A stretch of DNA of 64,000 nucleotides, taken from assembly GCA_965220095.1 (NCBI GenBank), contig OZ244805.1, forward strand, positions 3,782,001-3,846,000. The letters run 5' to 3'. The notes beneath the pieces were generated by a model. That model was not told where the DNA came from. It saw only the letters and a list, made by a program, of their open reading frames with translations, and searched no databases. Positions 26,199 through 35,474 of the stretch are shown in pieces. The stretch is from Bin87 sp965220095. Lineage in GTDB: Bacteria; Chloroflexota; Dehalococcoidia; Lucifugimonadales; UBA3495. Numbering within the stretch: position 1 is the stretch's first letter; each line of letters starts with the position of its first letter. Both the position numbers and the translations under genes were made by a program.

Positions 26199-26657
26199 AT
26201 GCCGGACAAACCAGAATACATAGACCTGCTCAACGACATTCGCCTGCAGGAGCACCGGGCTGGAGTCTTCCTCAAGGCGTGGGCCGATAAGACCGAGCAT
26301 CCGGGGCTGAAGGGCTGCCTTTCTCTGGTAGCCGAGCGCGAGACCAGCCACGGGGACATCTTCGACCGGCGCATTCGTGAGTTGGGCGGCGCCCCCGAGG
26401 ACAAGGACGACGCCATGTTTGCCGAGCGGCTGCGCGTGGCCGGTTCGGAAATGACCGACAAGGAAAAGATCGTCTGGATGCGCGAAGCCCAAACTCGTGT
26501 AACCCTGCCCACTGTGCGCCAGCGCTATGAGGCTGCCTCAGTTGATGAGTCTGTCGACCAGCTGACACGTTCTCTGATCAAGTGGTTCACCGAGGTGGAG
26601 GACGACTCCGGCGCCTCCATGCGGGCGGTGTACGCCGAGATCGAGCGGGAGGACTAA
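26199..26657 (+). CDS. Ferritin-like four-helix protein
   Basis: A 152-residue all-helical protein. IRLQEHRAGVFLKAWA, SLVAERETSHGDIFDRRI and FTEVEDDSGASMRAVYAEIE contain Glu-x-x-His-like pairs at helix positions used for diiron binding in rubrerythrin/ferritin-like domains. The spacing between the first and last helices is consistent with that fold, but not all ligands can be matched, so the metal site is inferred. ATG at 26199 preceded by GTGAGGT. It ends 4 bp before the LLM oxidoreductase, so the two form an operon and may work together in oxygen or redox chemistry. Confidence 0.6.
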   Translation: MPDKPEYIDLLNDIRLQEHRAGVFLKAWADKTEHPGLKGCLSLVAERETSHGDIFDRRIRELGGAPEDKDDAMFAERLRVAGSEMTDKEKIVWMREAQTRVTLPTVRQRYEAASVDESVDQLTRSLIKWFTEVEDDSGASMRAVYAEIERED

Positions 26658-26661
26658 CCGG

Positions 26662-27774
26662 ATGAAATTCGGAGCCTTCTTCGTGGGCCAGCGCCCCCTG
26701 CTGCACGAGCAATACGCCGACGAGAGCAAGATCAATCCCAACCCGGTCAGCCGCACCGACGTCGAGGTCTACGAGGACATTCTGCGCGGCGCGGAATTGG
26801 CGGAGGAACTGGGCTTCGACTCGGTGTGGATTGCCGAGCACGCTTTCAGCGAACACAGCATCATCAGCTCGCCCCACAGCCTGCTGGCCGCCATCGCCGC
26901 CAAGACCAAGCGGGTCAAGGTGGGCGTGGCCTGCACCATAGTGCCGTGGCACGCTCCACTGCGGCTGGCGCAGGACCTGGCCACACTGGACATTATCAGC
27001 CAGGGACGCCTGATTGTCGGGGCCGGCCGCGGCTACCAGAAGCGGGAGTTCGACATCTATGGCCTGGACATCGCCGAATCCCGCGACCGTTTCATCGAGG
27101 GCATGGACATCGCTGTCAGGTCGTGGACGGAGGACACCTTCTCCTACGACGGCGACTATTTCAGCTTCCCGGAAGTGCGGGTTATTCCCAAGCCGGTGCA
27201 GCAGCCGCATCCGCCCATATTTATGGCGGTCACTCACAGCCCGGAATCGGTAGAGATTGCCGTCCGCAACCGTTGGGGGTTGTTCACCGTGGGCAGCAGT
27301 TTCTTCCCTGCTTCGCCGGACTCTGACCAGAACCTGATTAACCTCTACCGCCGGCGGATGCTGGAAGAGGGGACGGCGCCCGATGACATCGAGGTCGCCG
27401 CCGTCCGCAACGTTTATGTGGCTCCCACCGACGAGGAAGCCATCGAACTGCTCGTGCCGCGCCTGCAATGGGCTGGCGACATGGGGGACTTCCTGCGCCG
27501 CCCGCTCTCCGACGTTGTGCGGGCCTCAGGGGTGCGTGGCTATGAGCACTACATCCAAGACCCCTTTATCGAGCCGGATCTGGTGGCCGAGCGGGGCAAG
27601 GAAGGCATGGCAGCCATCGGCAGCCCCGAGAAGGTCACGGTAGCCATCAAGGAACTGGAAGAGAACCACGTCACCCACTTCATCAGTTACCTGGACGCCG
27701 GGGGCCTGTCCTACGACCAGGTGTCCAGCTCGCTGCAACTGTTCGCAGAAAAAGTGATGCCCAACTTCCGCTAA
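26662..27774 (+). CDS. LLM class flavin-dependent oxidoreductase
   Basis: A 370-residue bacterial luciferase-like monooxygenase (TIM barrel). The N-terminal MKFGAFFVGQRP strand, GFDSVWIAEHAFSEHS, KVGVACTIVPWHAPLRLAQDLATLD and QGRLIVGAGRGYQKREFDIYG are typical; VIPKPVQQPHPPIFMA and the C-terminal GSPEKVTVAIKELEE complete the fold. Cofactor (FMN or F420) cannot be told from sequence alone. It follows the ferritin-like gene after 4 bp. A free-standing flavin reductase is encoded at 8849, so an FMNH2 supply is conceivable. Confidence 0.9.
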   Translation: MKFGAFFVGQRPLLHEQYADESKINPNPVSRTDVEVYEDILRGAELAEELGFDSVWIAEHAFSEHSIISSPHSLLAAIAAKTKRVKVGVACTIVPWHAPLRLAQDLATLDIISQGRLIVGAGRGYQKREFDIYGLDIAESRDRFIEGMDIAVRSWTEDTFSYDGDYFSFPEVRVIPKPVQQPHPPIFMAVTHSPESVEIAVRNRWGLFTVGSSFFPASPDSDQNLINLYRRRMLEEGTAPDDIEVAAVRNVYVAPTDEEAIELLVPRLQWAGDMGDFLRRPLSDVVRASGVRGYEHYIQDPFIEPDLVAERGKEGMAAIGSPEKVTVAIKELEENHVTHFISYLDAGGLSYDQVSSSLQLFAEKVMPNFR

Positions 27775-27918
27775 GCCCCAATCCACCGAAGAGATAAGTG
27801 TCGCGGCGGGTGGAATGGGTAAGAAAGCGCTCCTGTGCATCTGGGATATGGGATAATGGTTTGCGAGACAGCAAAACAACCCCAGACCAGGAGCGCCCAA
27901 TAGCAACTGTCTTGAAAG

Positions 27919-28913
27919 TCAACCGGCATGAGCGACGACTGGCTGAGTCATATCGCGCCAAGGGTAGCCATGTTTGAGCATGGCGTTGAGCATAACCAGC
28001 AGTTTGCGCATGGACGCGACCAGCGCCACCTTGTTCGGCTTACCAGCTGCCAGCAGCCTCTGGTAGAAGTCCCGAATAGCAGGGTTGTGGCGGCTGGCTA
28101 CCAACGCTCCCATGTAGAGGACGGCCCGCACCCGGGAGCGTCCGCCCCAGACGGCGCGTTTGCCCCGCAGGGCGCCGCGGTCGCGGTTGTAGGGAGCCAC
28201 GCCGACCAGGGCAGCAATCTGCTTGCGATCCAGCGTGCCCAATTCCGGCAGATGCGCCAGCAAGGTCAGCGATAGCTGCGGGCCCACGCCGGGAACCGTG
28301 CCGAGCAGGTCATCCTTCTCACGCCACGCTGGACTCCGGCGCAAAGTCTGACGTAGCCCTTGGTCCAAGTCGCTCAACTCTTGTTCCAACCACGCGATGT
28401 GGGCTTCAATGCGGGGACTAACGGCGCGGGGACTAACGGCGCCGATGGCGGTGCCCAGCCGGTTCTGCTCGGAGACCAGCATGGTCATCACCTGGCGCCT
28501 GCGGGCAGTCAGCGAGTTGAGGACCGGGGTCTCGGCGTCCTTGAGGGGACGCACCTCGACCCAGATGCTACCGGAGGACGGACGGCGTCGGCGAAATGGG
28601 CCAGGACCCCCGCGTCCAGAGTGTCGGTCTTGGCCAGCGTTCCGGTGGCCTTGGCGAAGTCCCTGACCTGGCGTGGGTTGACCACCACCACCGGCAGCGC
28701 CGCAGCGGCCAGGGCGACCACCAAGGGCAGCTCCAAGCCGCCCGTAGCCTCCAGCAACACCAAGGCAGGCTCCAGGTCCACTATCTGGGGGATCAGTCCC
28801 TCAATTCCGGTCTCATCGTAGGGCAGGACCCATCGCTTCCCGGTAGGCCGGACCGCAACGTCCAACCGCGCCTTTGAGACATCAATGCCTACGAACCTCG
28901 GCTCTCCTCCCAT
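27919..28913 (-). pseudogene. IS110-family transposase broken by a 17-bp insertion
   Basis: The N-terminal part (from 28913) has the DEDD/RuvC-like domain FVGIDVSKARLDVAVRP with the first Asp, LLEATGGLELPL and KTDTLDAGVLAHFADAV. The C-terminal part in another frame carries the transposase-20 domain, LLGTVPGVGPQLSLTLLA and GVAPYNRDRGALRGKR. Removing 17 bp (28555-28571) restores a continuous FADAVRPPVRPLKDAETP. A 15-bp tandem duplication (28411-28440) gives AVSPR twice. Ends of the IS were not determined; the flanks from about 27840 and to about 28950 may belong to it. Confidence 0.88.
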
Positions 28914-29409
28914 CTTGCCTCCTTACCTCCGGTTGCAGTGTTGACCCTTCCTTGCACGATGCGGGCTCGATTGGCCCAGGCAACTGTCCGGGTTCTACCG
29001 TTAGGGAACGCGGCGACCCCTGCTATTGGACGGTCTACCATGACCCAGATGCTACCGGTCTGCCGCGCTCCGGACCGCCACATATGAGCTATTGTCGCGG
29101 GCCAAAGTCAGGATACAAGATGCTACCACTGGAGCACCCCGACCGCATCCAAATCACCTTTGATGACAGGGCAATCGCATTTGGATTGCATTGCCAGCGT
29201 CAATCCGGCGCAAGCCGGAATCCAGCATCCAAATCCTCCAATTCTGTTGCGGAAACATCCATGTTATGATAATCTCACGCTTACTTTCGTCGGAATCATG
29301 GACAGATAATATCTAATACGATTGACCTGCCGGAAAATTGACCCGCTAACCGTATTTTGTTACCTTGATCTCACGCTCCGACTCATCGGGGCAGAGGGAG
29401 GGAAGCGTA
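28914..29409. other. Intergenic with short dispersed repeats
   Basis: About 500 bp without a credible gene. It holds GACCCAGATGCTACCGG (29042-29058), identical to the sequence inserted in the neighbouring IS110 gene, a shorter match AGATGCTACC at 29118-29127, a 16-bp copy of the ISAs1 end CAGGGCAATCGCATTT at 29167-29182, and an imperfect AATCCGGCGCAAGCCGGAATCCAG hairpin near 29203. Confidence 0.55.
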
Positions 29410-31182
29410 ATGGCATATGATCTACTCATAAAGAATGGGCGCGTGGTTGATGGCTCTGGTGGGCCCTCATTCTACGCGGACGTGGCGGTAACAAATGGCA
29501 AAATCGTGGGGGTGGGCAAATTCAGTGAGCCCGCCACTCACACTATCAACGCCGATGGTCGGGTAGTGGCCCCTGGGTTCATTGACCATCACACCCATTT
29601 TGACTCCCAGTGCATGTGGGATCCCATTGTCACTTCTACGTCGCTAAACGGTAGCACCTCGATCATTGTGGGTCAGTGCGGGGCTGTGATCGCCCCGACA
29701 CGACCGGGAGATGGGGACTGGTACCTGGACATGTTCGACAAGATGGAGGGCATCCCGCTGAGTGTGCAGCGGAAGGGGGTCGATTTCGCCTGGGAATCCA
29801 TTCCACAGTACCTTGATGCCATCGGCCGGCGGCGTGGCATCAATGTAGGTGCCTTCGTCGGCCATTCCGGAGTCAGGCGCTACGTTATGGGCGAGGCCGC
29901 CCAGACACGGGAAGCCACCCCGGAGGAAATTGAGGCCATGAGACGCCAGGTCCGCGAGGGGATACTAGCTGGCGCTTTAGGGTTCAGCATTGGCAACTTC
30001 GCCGACCAGGGGATAGAGAATTTCGGGGTCAGCGTGCCATCCTCAGTTGCCACCGATGAAGAGCGATACGCAGTAGGCAGCGTGTTGGGCGAGCTCGGCA
30101 CTGGTGTCTTTCAGGTAAGTGGCGGGGGCCCCGGCGGGTTCCGAACCCCGGCGCTCATTGCCCAGGAGCTATCCCGCAGGACCGGCCGCCCCGCGATTTA
30201 CAACATATTAGGCCAAGAGTTGAACAAACCCGACGAGTGGAAAGAGCACCTACAAATGGTTGAAGAGGCCTTCAAGACGGGGGCCAGGGCTTACGCCTCG
30301 TGCTTATCCGGCACCGCCGGGCCGATCTTCGACTTGAGAGCAGGGCTGGGGGGCCTGGAAGACGAGGACATGATCAGCCCTACTACCGTGTTCCAGGGCA
30401 TGACGACTTGGGACCCAGTGATGGCCCTGCCGGTTACAGAGAGGATGCAGTCCTTCCGTGACCCCGAGGTTCGCCGGACGCTAAGCATTGAGGCGGTGGA
30501 GACCGAAGGCACCCACTCTTACCAGGCCGCCCGCGGTACCAGGGTGATGAGCTTCAACCGGCGCTGGGACCTGGTTCAGGTATACATGGGGCACCACGAG
30601 CGGAACCGGAAGTACAGTGGCAAGAGCGTCGAGCAAATAGCCCAGGAGCAAGGGAAAGGGGTTATGGACGCTTTCCTGGACCTGGTCCTGGACGATGATC
30701 TGCGGACTAGTTTCCAGGTAATCGACCGGAATAGCGATCCTGAAGCCCAGCGTCAGATACTGGGGTCGCCGTATACTGTTATCGGGACCACCGATGGCGG
30801 CGCTCGGCCGGAAAAGGGAGACCGTACCGACTACAGTACCCACTTGCTAAGCTACTGGGTTCGGGAAAAGCAGATTATGTCCGTGGAAGACGCCGTCTAC
30901 CGCTTGACCGGGAAGACCGCCCTGATGCACGACCTCCACGACCGGGGGTTCATTGCTGCCGGTAAGGTTGCCGACATAACCATCTTCGACCCAGACACCA
31001 TCGACCACGCGCCGCGCGAGCCGGTGTATGACTTCCCGGGCGGAGAGATGCACGTGAAGCAGCCTGCCGTGGGGATAGATTATGTGATTGTCAACGGCGA
31101 GGTGCTGCTGGAAGGCGGAGAGCACACCGGAGCGCTACCCGGCCAGGTTCTCCGGGGTCCCTTGTACCAAGCTAACCGTTAG
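29410..31182 (+). CDS. N-acyl-D-amino-acid deacylase-type amidohydrolase
   Basis: A 590-residue metal-dependent amidohydrolase of the D-aminoacylase family, which releases D-amino acids from N-acyl forms. LLIKNGRVVDGSG begins the small beta domain; the first metal ligands are the His-x-His in GFIDHHTHFDSQ; FVGHSGVRRYVMG, and the late TDGGARPEKGDRTD supply further active-site parts; the beta domain closes with GKVADITIFDPDTI and a VNGEVLLEGGEHTGALPG end. Start is ATG at 29410 with GGGAGGGAAG upstream; an ATG-less longer frame to 29365 is not needed. Many Chloroflexota and other environmental bacteria carry such genes; substrate here unknown. Confidence 0.88.
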   Translation: MAYDLLIKNGRVVDGSGGPSFYADVAVTNGKIVGVGKFSEPATHTINADGRVVAPGFIDHHTHFDSQCMWDPIVTSTSLNGSTSIIVGQCGAVIAPTRPGDGDWYLDMFDKMEGIPLSVQRKGVDFAWESIPQYLDAIGRRRGINVGAFVGHSGVRRYVMGEAAQTREATPEEIEAMRRQVREGILAGALGFSIGNFADQGIENFGVSVPSSVATDEERYAVGSVLGELGTGVFQVSGGGPGGFRTPALIAQELSRRTGRPAIYNILGQELNKPDEWKEHLQMVEEAFKTGARAYASCLSGTAGPIFDLRAGLGGLEDEDMISPTTVFQGMTTWDPVMALPVTERMQSFRDPEVRRTLSIEAVETEGTHSYQAARGTRVMSFNRRWDLVQVYMGHHERNRKYSGKSVEQIAQEQGKGVMDAFLDLVLDDDLRTSFQVIDRNSDPEAQRQILGSPYTVIGTTDGGARPEKGDRTDYSTHLLSYWVREKQIMSVEDAVYRLTGKTALMHDLHDRGFIAAGKVADITIFDPDTIDHAPREPVYDFPGGEMHVKQPAVGIDYVIVNGEVLLEGGEHTGALPGQVLRGPLYQANR

Positions 31183-31234
31183 CGCAGAAGCCATTGGTTG
31201 GGCAGACGGCCCAACCTGGCTTTGATGGGTAATT

Positions 31235-31269
31235 GAGTAGGGGGCAGGTTTGAAACCTGTCCCCTACTC
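31235..31269 (+). terminator. Hairpin downstream of the deacylase gene
   Basis: GAGTAGGGGGCAGGTTT (31235-31251) pairs with AAACCTGTCCCCTACTC (31253-31269), an almost perfect 17-bp stem 53 bp after the stop. There is no T-run, and GGCAGGTTTGAAACCTG-type palindromes are known dispersed repeats, so it could be either. Confidence 0.45.
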
Positions 31270-31352
31270 GTACACACCGGCGGAAAAGGCTTACCCTCTA
31301 GCGGGACTCGCTGCCGTCGGACTAGGGCGTGTTTGCAAAGGGGGAAGGAGGG

Positions 31353-32582
31353 CAGGGCAATCGCATTTCATTGGGATAGGACTTTGAGCAGGTAATCGAA
31401 GTCCCATCCGGCCTTTTTGCGTTTGGCTTTGATGCCGACTTTGGCACTGCGTTCCTGCTTGAGCAGGTTGAGTGCCAGGTGTCGCATCACCGCCAGGTTC
31501 TGGCCGGCATGGCCCGTCCTCACACGACTGTGATCCTCGTCGAAAGCCATGTCCAAGACCCAGTGCAGGCTGTTCTCGATGCTCCAGTGGCTCCGCGCCG
31601 CGGCCAGCAGCGTGGCCGCGTCCGCCGGAGAGCTGCAAATGTAGTAGCGGGTATCCTCTGGGGAACCGGTATCAATGTCTCGCCGGTAGTTGACCCTGGC
31701 CACCGCGCTCCAGCTGGCCCACGGTCGCTGAGGGTCCACGTAAGCCAGTTCCTCAGGGTCGGTGATCACCCAGCACTGGCGGCGTTCCAGCCGGCCGTGG
31801 CCTTTGCCCAGTTGCTCGTGGTGGCGGTAAGCCACACCATCCCATCCCGCCCGCTCCTGGCAGGCGAACAGGTCCTTGATGTTCTCGTACAACTCGCTCT
31901 GGTTGGCCTTCACCGAAAGCAGGTAATCCGCGCCCCCTCGCACCACCTGACGGGCGATGTTCTTCTGGCAGCCCATGGCGTCTATCGTTACCAGGCACCC
32001 TTTCAGTTCCAGCACCTTCAGCAGTTCCGGTATCGCCGTGATCTCATTGGAGTGAGCCTCGGTGCGGGTCTGCCCCAGCACCATCCGGTGCTCCGTGGCC
32101 CAGGCGCTTACCATGTGCAGCGGACCTCGCCCGTTGGCTCGGTCATGACAACGCCGCAGGGTCTTGCCATCTATCGCCACCACCTCGCATGGGCCAGTTC
32201 ACTCACCGAACGTACCCAGTCCATGAAACAGGCTGAGAACTGCTCCGGATCCAGCAGACTGAACACCCTCCCGAAGGTGTCGTGGGACGGTATCCCGTGG
32301 GGCAGTTTCAGGAACCGGCGGAACCACTCCTCCTTGGCCTTGCCGAACTCCTCAATCTCCACCCAGTTGTCGGCGCCGCAGATGACGGCGCAAAGGGTGA
32401 TGACGATGATGTCCAGCAACTCGTGCCTTCTGGCATGTCCAGTTCGCGGGTCTTCCAGTATTTCGAAGCGTTCCATAATCGAAAGCGGTACATTGTCCAT
32501 CGCCACCGCGCACCTCTGGCAACTTCATCTCCGCACCAATTTTAGCCACATCTTTAGACTACTCTGAAATGCGATTGCCCTG
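31353..32582 (-). mobile_element. ISAs1-family element
   Basis: Inverted ends CAGGGCAATCGCATTTCA (31353-31370) and TGAAATGCGATTGCCCTG (32565-32582) match perfectly over 18 bp. Total 1,230 bp, usual for ISAs1. The flanks (AAGGAGGG left, ATCACAAA right) show no 8-10-bp target duplication, and the right flank is the interior of a transglutaminase gene whose left part is absent, so a deletion or rearrangement accompanied or followed insertion. Confidence 0.88.
31368..32506 (-). pseudogene. ISAs1 transposase, frameshifted
   Basis: The N-terminal 111 codons (from 32506) encode the conserved ISAs1 head IMERFEILEDPRTGHARRH, LCAVICGADNWVEIEEFG and GIPSHDTFGRVFSLLDP. The frame shifts near 32185 from SVSELAHARWW into EVVAIDGKTLRRCHDR, where the DDE domain starts, then VTIDAMGCQKNIARQV and SVKANQSELYENIKDLF, ending at 31368. 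One base change in length separates the two parts. Without recoding the protein is lost. Confidence 0.85.
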
Positions 32583-33741
32583 ATCACAAATCCAAGGCAA
32601 TTGAGAATTACCTGCAAAACGAGTACGCTCGTCGGTTCGCCGACTTTGAAACCTCCCGTCCGCCGACCGGTCAGGATCCAATAGACTGGTTCCTTTTCGA
32701 TCATCGTGAGGGCACCACGGGCCAGTTCAGCAGCGCTTTCGTATTATTGGCCCGTTCATTGGAAATTCCGGCCAGGGTGGCTTCCGGTTGGGCAATCGCG
32801 CCGGTGGGTGTCACGCAGCCGGTCGCTTCGGACCAAGCTCACCAGTGGGCAGAGGTTGGGTTCGAAGGTCTGGGATGGATCGTTTTTGAACCCACCGGAC
32901 CCGGGGGGCCATCGTCCAGGGCAGGCTCCAAAGACATTTGGGAGGCCGAACTGCCCAGGTTAACGGAAATCCTTATAACGGATCCGCTGCCCAACCACCG
33001 GATGGATGCTGCGGAAGAATTGGCGCGTTTCAGCGGAAAGGCTCCGTTGCGCGCTGAATTGGTGAGTGAACCGCGCTGGCCCGCTCCCTTCGGTCGGACG
33101 GTCATGGTTCGGTGCGATCCGCCGCTGCGCGGGCCCTGGGCACGGTGGATGATGTCTCAGTAATGAAACCCCTGGCGGGTGCGGTCACTTCCGATGTCGC
33201 CGCTTCGGTACGCATCTCTGCGATATTTGCTTTGGCGGAAACCGGGCGCGAAGGGGCCATAGCCGGCATTTCGTCAGCTTTGGTCGACCGGGACCGGGTA
33301 GTGCGCGCAACCGCCGAAAAGGTGTTGGCAGACCTGGGCGCCGAAATCATCCCATTGGAAAACGGCGGCAAATTGGTGCGCCAGGGCGATGAGATGCGCG
33401 CCATCGCAGTCGGAGTCTCCACTGCCCGAGTTTCCGAGCCCCCTCACAATCCAGTTTTCAGGATACATGGCGCCGGCGGGACCAGGTATTTGAGAACGGG
33501 GGTCGGCGACATCTACGTAAACGGGTCCTGGCTTCAATCGCCTCCGGTGGAGATTCCCTACCAGCATGACCGCGACGTGCAAAATTTGGTCCACCGCGTA
33601 TTGCCGACCTATCTGGTAGATGTCCCCAACCAGAATCCGCACTCAGGGACGGCCTTGTTGGCGTGGCCTGGCAATGAGTTTCGATCGCAGCTTGGCACCG
33701 ATCGAATCACGGTGGCGCCGGTGAGCCCTTCGGACTCGGTT
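32583..33741 (+). pseudogene. Transglutaminase gene fragment, module 1 (TG, HEAT-like, TgpA-type extracellular part)
   Basis: Begins abruptly at the ISAs1 end with SKAIENYLQNEYARRF, continues as a transglutaminase core: DPIDWFLFDHREGTTGQFSS, IPARVASGW and DQAHQWAEVGFEGLGW. The catalytic Cys, present in the two later modules as GTC, is Thr here (GTTGQF); the His of AHQW and the acid of FEP remain. After a frame change near 33110, HEAT-like helices (VRSAAARALGTVDD, VRISAIFALAETG) lead into GAEIIPLENGGKLVRQGD and YLRTGVGDIYVNGSWLQ, homologous to a region between the second and third transglutaminase modules downstream. It is cut at 33741 by an IS630 remnant. Not functional. Confidence 0.75.
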
Positions 33742-34200
33742 CCCGCCGGAGTCTGTCCAACTTCAACGACTCCACCAACCCCAACTCCACCACTCGGTCG
33801 GCCAGCAGATGCAAGGTCCAGTGGTCGTGGCCATCGGGCGCTGGGCTGCACGCCAGGGCGATCAGGTGGGCCTCGCCTTGTCGTCCAGCTTGCGATACCG
33901 GTTGGCCTGGACCCGGTTCTGCAACACGCCATCCAAACCTTCCTCAGCGTACCGCCTTTTGGCGCGGTACACCGTACCCTTGGACACGTCCAAAGCGGCC
34001 GACACCTGGGGCGCGTTCCATCCCTCAGCTACTTTAAGTAGAATGCGTGCCCGGGCGACGATGCAAGCCGAACTTTTGCCGCTACGTATCAGTCGGCTCA
34101 GTTGCTCGCGCTCCTCCGGCGTCAACCGTACTGCGAATGCTCCAGGGCCAGGTTTGCCACACCTCCCCACCACTCGATCTTGCGGTCAGCGTAGCATTTG
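33742..34200 (-). mobile_element. Truncated IS630 remnant (N-terminal transposase part only)
   Basis: On the minus strand from 34173: FAVRLTPEEREQLSRLIRSG, ARILLKVAEGWNAPQVSAALD and GTVYRAKRRYAEEGLDGVL form the IS630 helix-turn-helix head, close to the two complete copies that follow. The frame shifts near 33870 and the readable homology ends near 33745 at a position equal to just before the slippery site of the complete copies. The DDE domain is missing. Edges are approximate. Confidence 0.7.
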
Positions 34201-34244
34201 TAGGCCTTTCACTAATACAACTTACAATGCTGATTTGAACCAGT

Positions 34245-35474
34245 ACTAGTACCATTTCCGGATAGATTTGTAATAATATGAGAAGGGAGCCATACTTGGG
34301 TATGATCTTTCTGTGGGGGAGTATCCAGACATGGCTGCCATCAAGTATAAAGTCAAGCTGGCTGAATCCGAACGCTCCCGTCTCAATGAGGTTTCCCACC
34401 GGGGCAAGCCGTCAGTCCGCACCGTCAAGCGGGCGCTGGCGTTGCTCAAAGCAGATGAAGGACTTCGGGACGGTGAGATAGCCGGTGTGCTTTTGATCAA
34501 CGCTGCTACCGTTGCCAGAGTACCGTTGCCAGAGTGCGGAAGCGGTTCGTCGAGGAAGGACTTGAGGCCGCCATCAATGACAAGCCACGGCCGGGCCGGG
34601 AGCGCAAGTTGGACGGCAAGCAGGAAGCGCACCTGGTTGCCATCGCGTGCAGCAGTCCACCCGAAGGACATGTGAACTGGACGCTCCATCTGCTGGCGGA
34701 CAAGGTGGTGGAGATGGAGTTTGCCGGGAGCATCTCCTTGGAGACGGTGCGCCAGATACTCAAAAAAACGAACTCAAGCCGTGGCGGAAAAAGGAATGGT
34801 GCATCCCCAAGCTGAGCGGGGAGTTCGTCGCTCGGATGGAGGACGTGCTGGACCTTTATCACGAAGAGTACGACCGGGAGTGTCCGGTGGTGTGTTTTGA
34901 CGAGTCCTCCAAGCAGTTGCTTGGGGATGTGCGGCCTCCCATTGCGGCCGCTCCTGGACGGGTGGAGCGCTATGACACCGAGTACCAGCGAAACGGGACC
35001 CGGAATCTGTTCATGTTCTGTGAACCGAAGGGTGGGTGGAGGCATATCGAGGTGACCGGGCGCCGGACTGCTGTGGACTTCGCTCAACAGATGAAGTGGC
35101 TGGTGGACGAGGCATATCCTGACGCCGCAGTAGTGCGCGTGGTCCCGGACAATCTCAACACCCACCAGCCCGGCGCGCTCTACGAAGCGTTTGCACCGTC
35201 CGAGGCGCGCCGCATAGCCAAACGCCTGGAGCTTCACCACACACCCAATCACGGAAGCTGGTTGAACATGGCTGAAATCGAGTTGAGCGTCTTTAGCAGA
35301 CAGTGTCTGAACCGCCGGGTCGGCGATGAAGCGTTGCTGAGACGGGAGGTCGCGGCGCTCGAACGCGAGCGCAACGAGGCCGCCGCCATCATAGACTGGC
35401 GGTTCTCCACCCAGGACGCTCGCAGTAAGCTCAAACATGTCTATCCAATAGAATTAAATTGAAACGGTACTAGT
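34245..35474 (+). mobile_element. IS630-family element B
   Basis: Inverted ends ACTAGTACCATTTC (34245-34258) and GAAACGGTACTAGT (35461-35474) match at 13 of 14 bases. Length 1,230 bp. The right end contains CTAG that is also the left end of the next copy, so the two elements share the junction. Confidence 0.75.
34331..35462 (+). pseudogene. IS630 transposase (copy B), frameshifted by a 14-bp duplication
   Basis: Head IKYKVKLAESERSRLNEVSH with helix-turn-helix. A perfect duplication of ACCGTTGCCAGAGT (34508-34521, 34522-34535) breaks the frame between INAATVARV and RKRFVEEGLEAAIN. The second part reaches an A7 run (34762-34768), where a -1 shift joins SLETVRQILKK to NELKPWRKKEWCIPKL, as in copy C. 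The DDE domain is intact: VVCFDESSKQLL, VVPDNLNTHQPG and NHGSWLNMAEIELSVF. The 14-bp duplication, unlike the A7 run, should inactivate it. Confidence 0.85.

Noticed and set aside
28874..29269. 131-codon plus-strand frame after IS110
   Set aside because: No domain; spans repeats and the opposite strand of the IS110 start.
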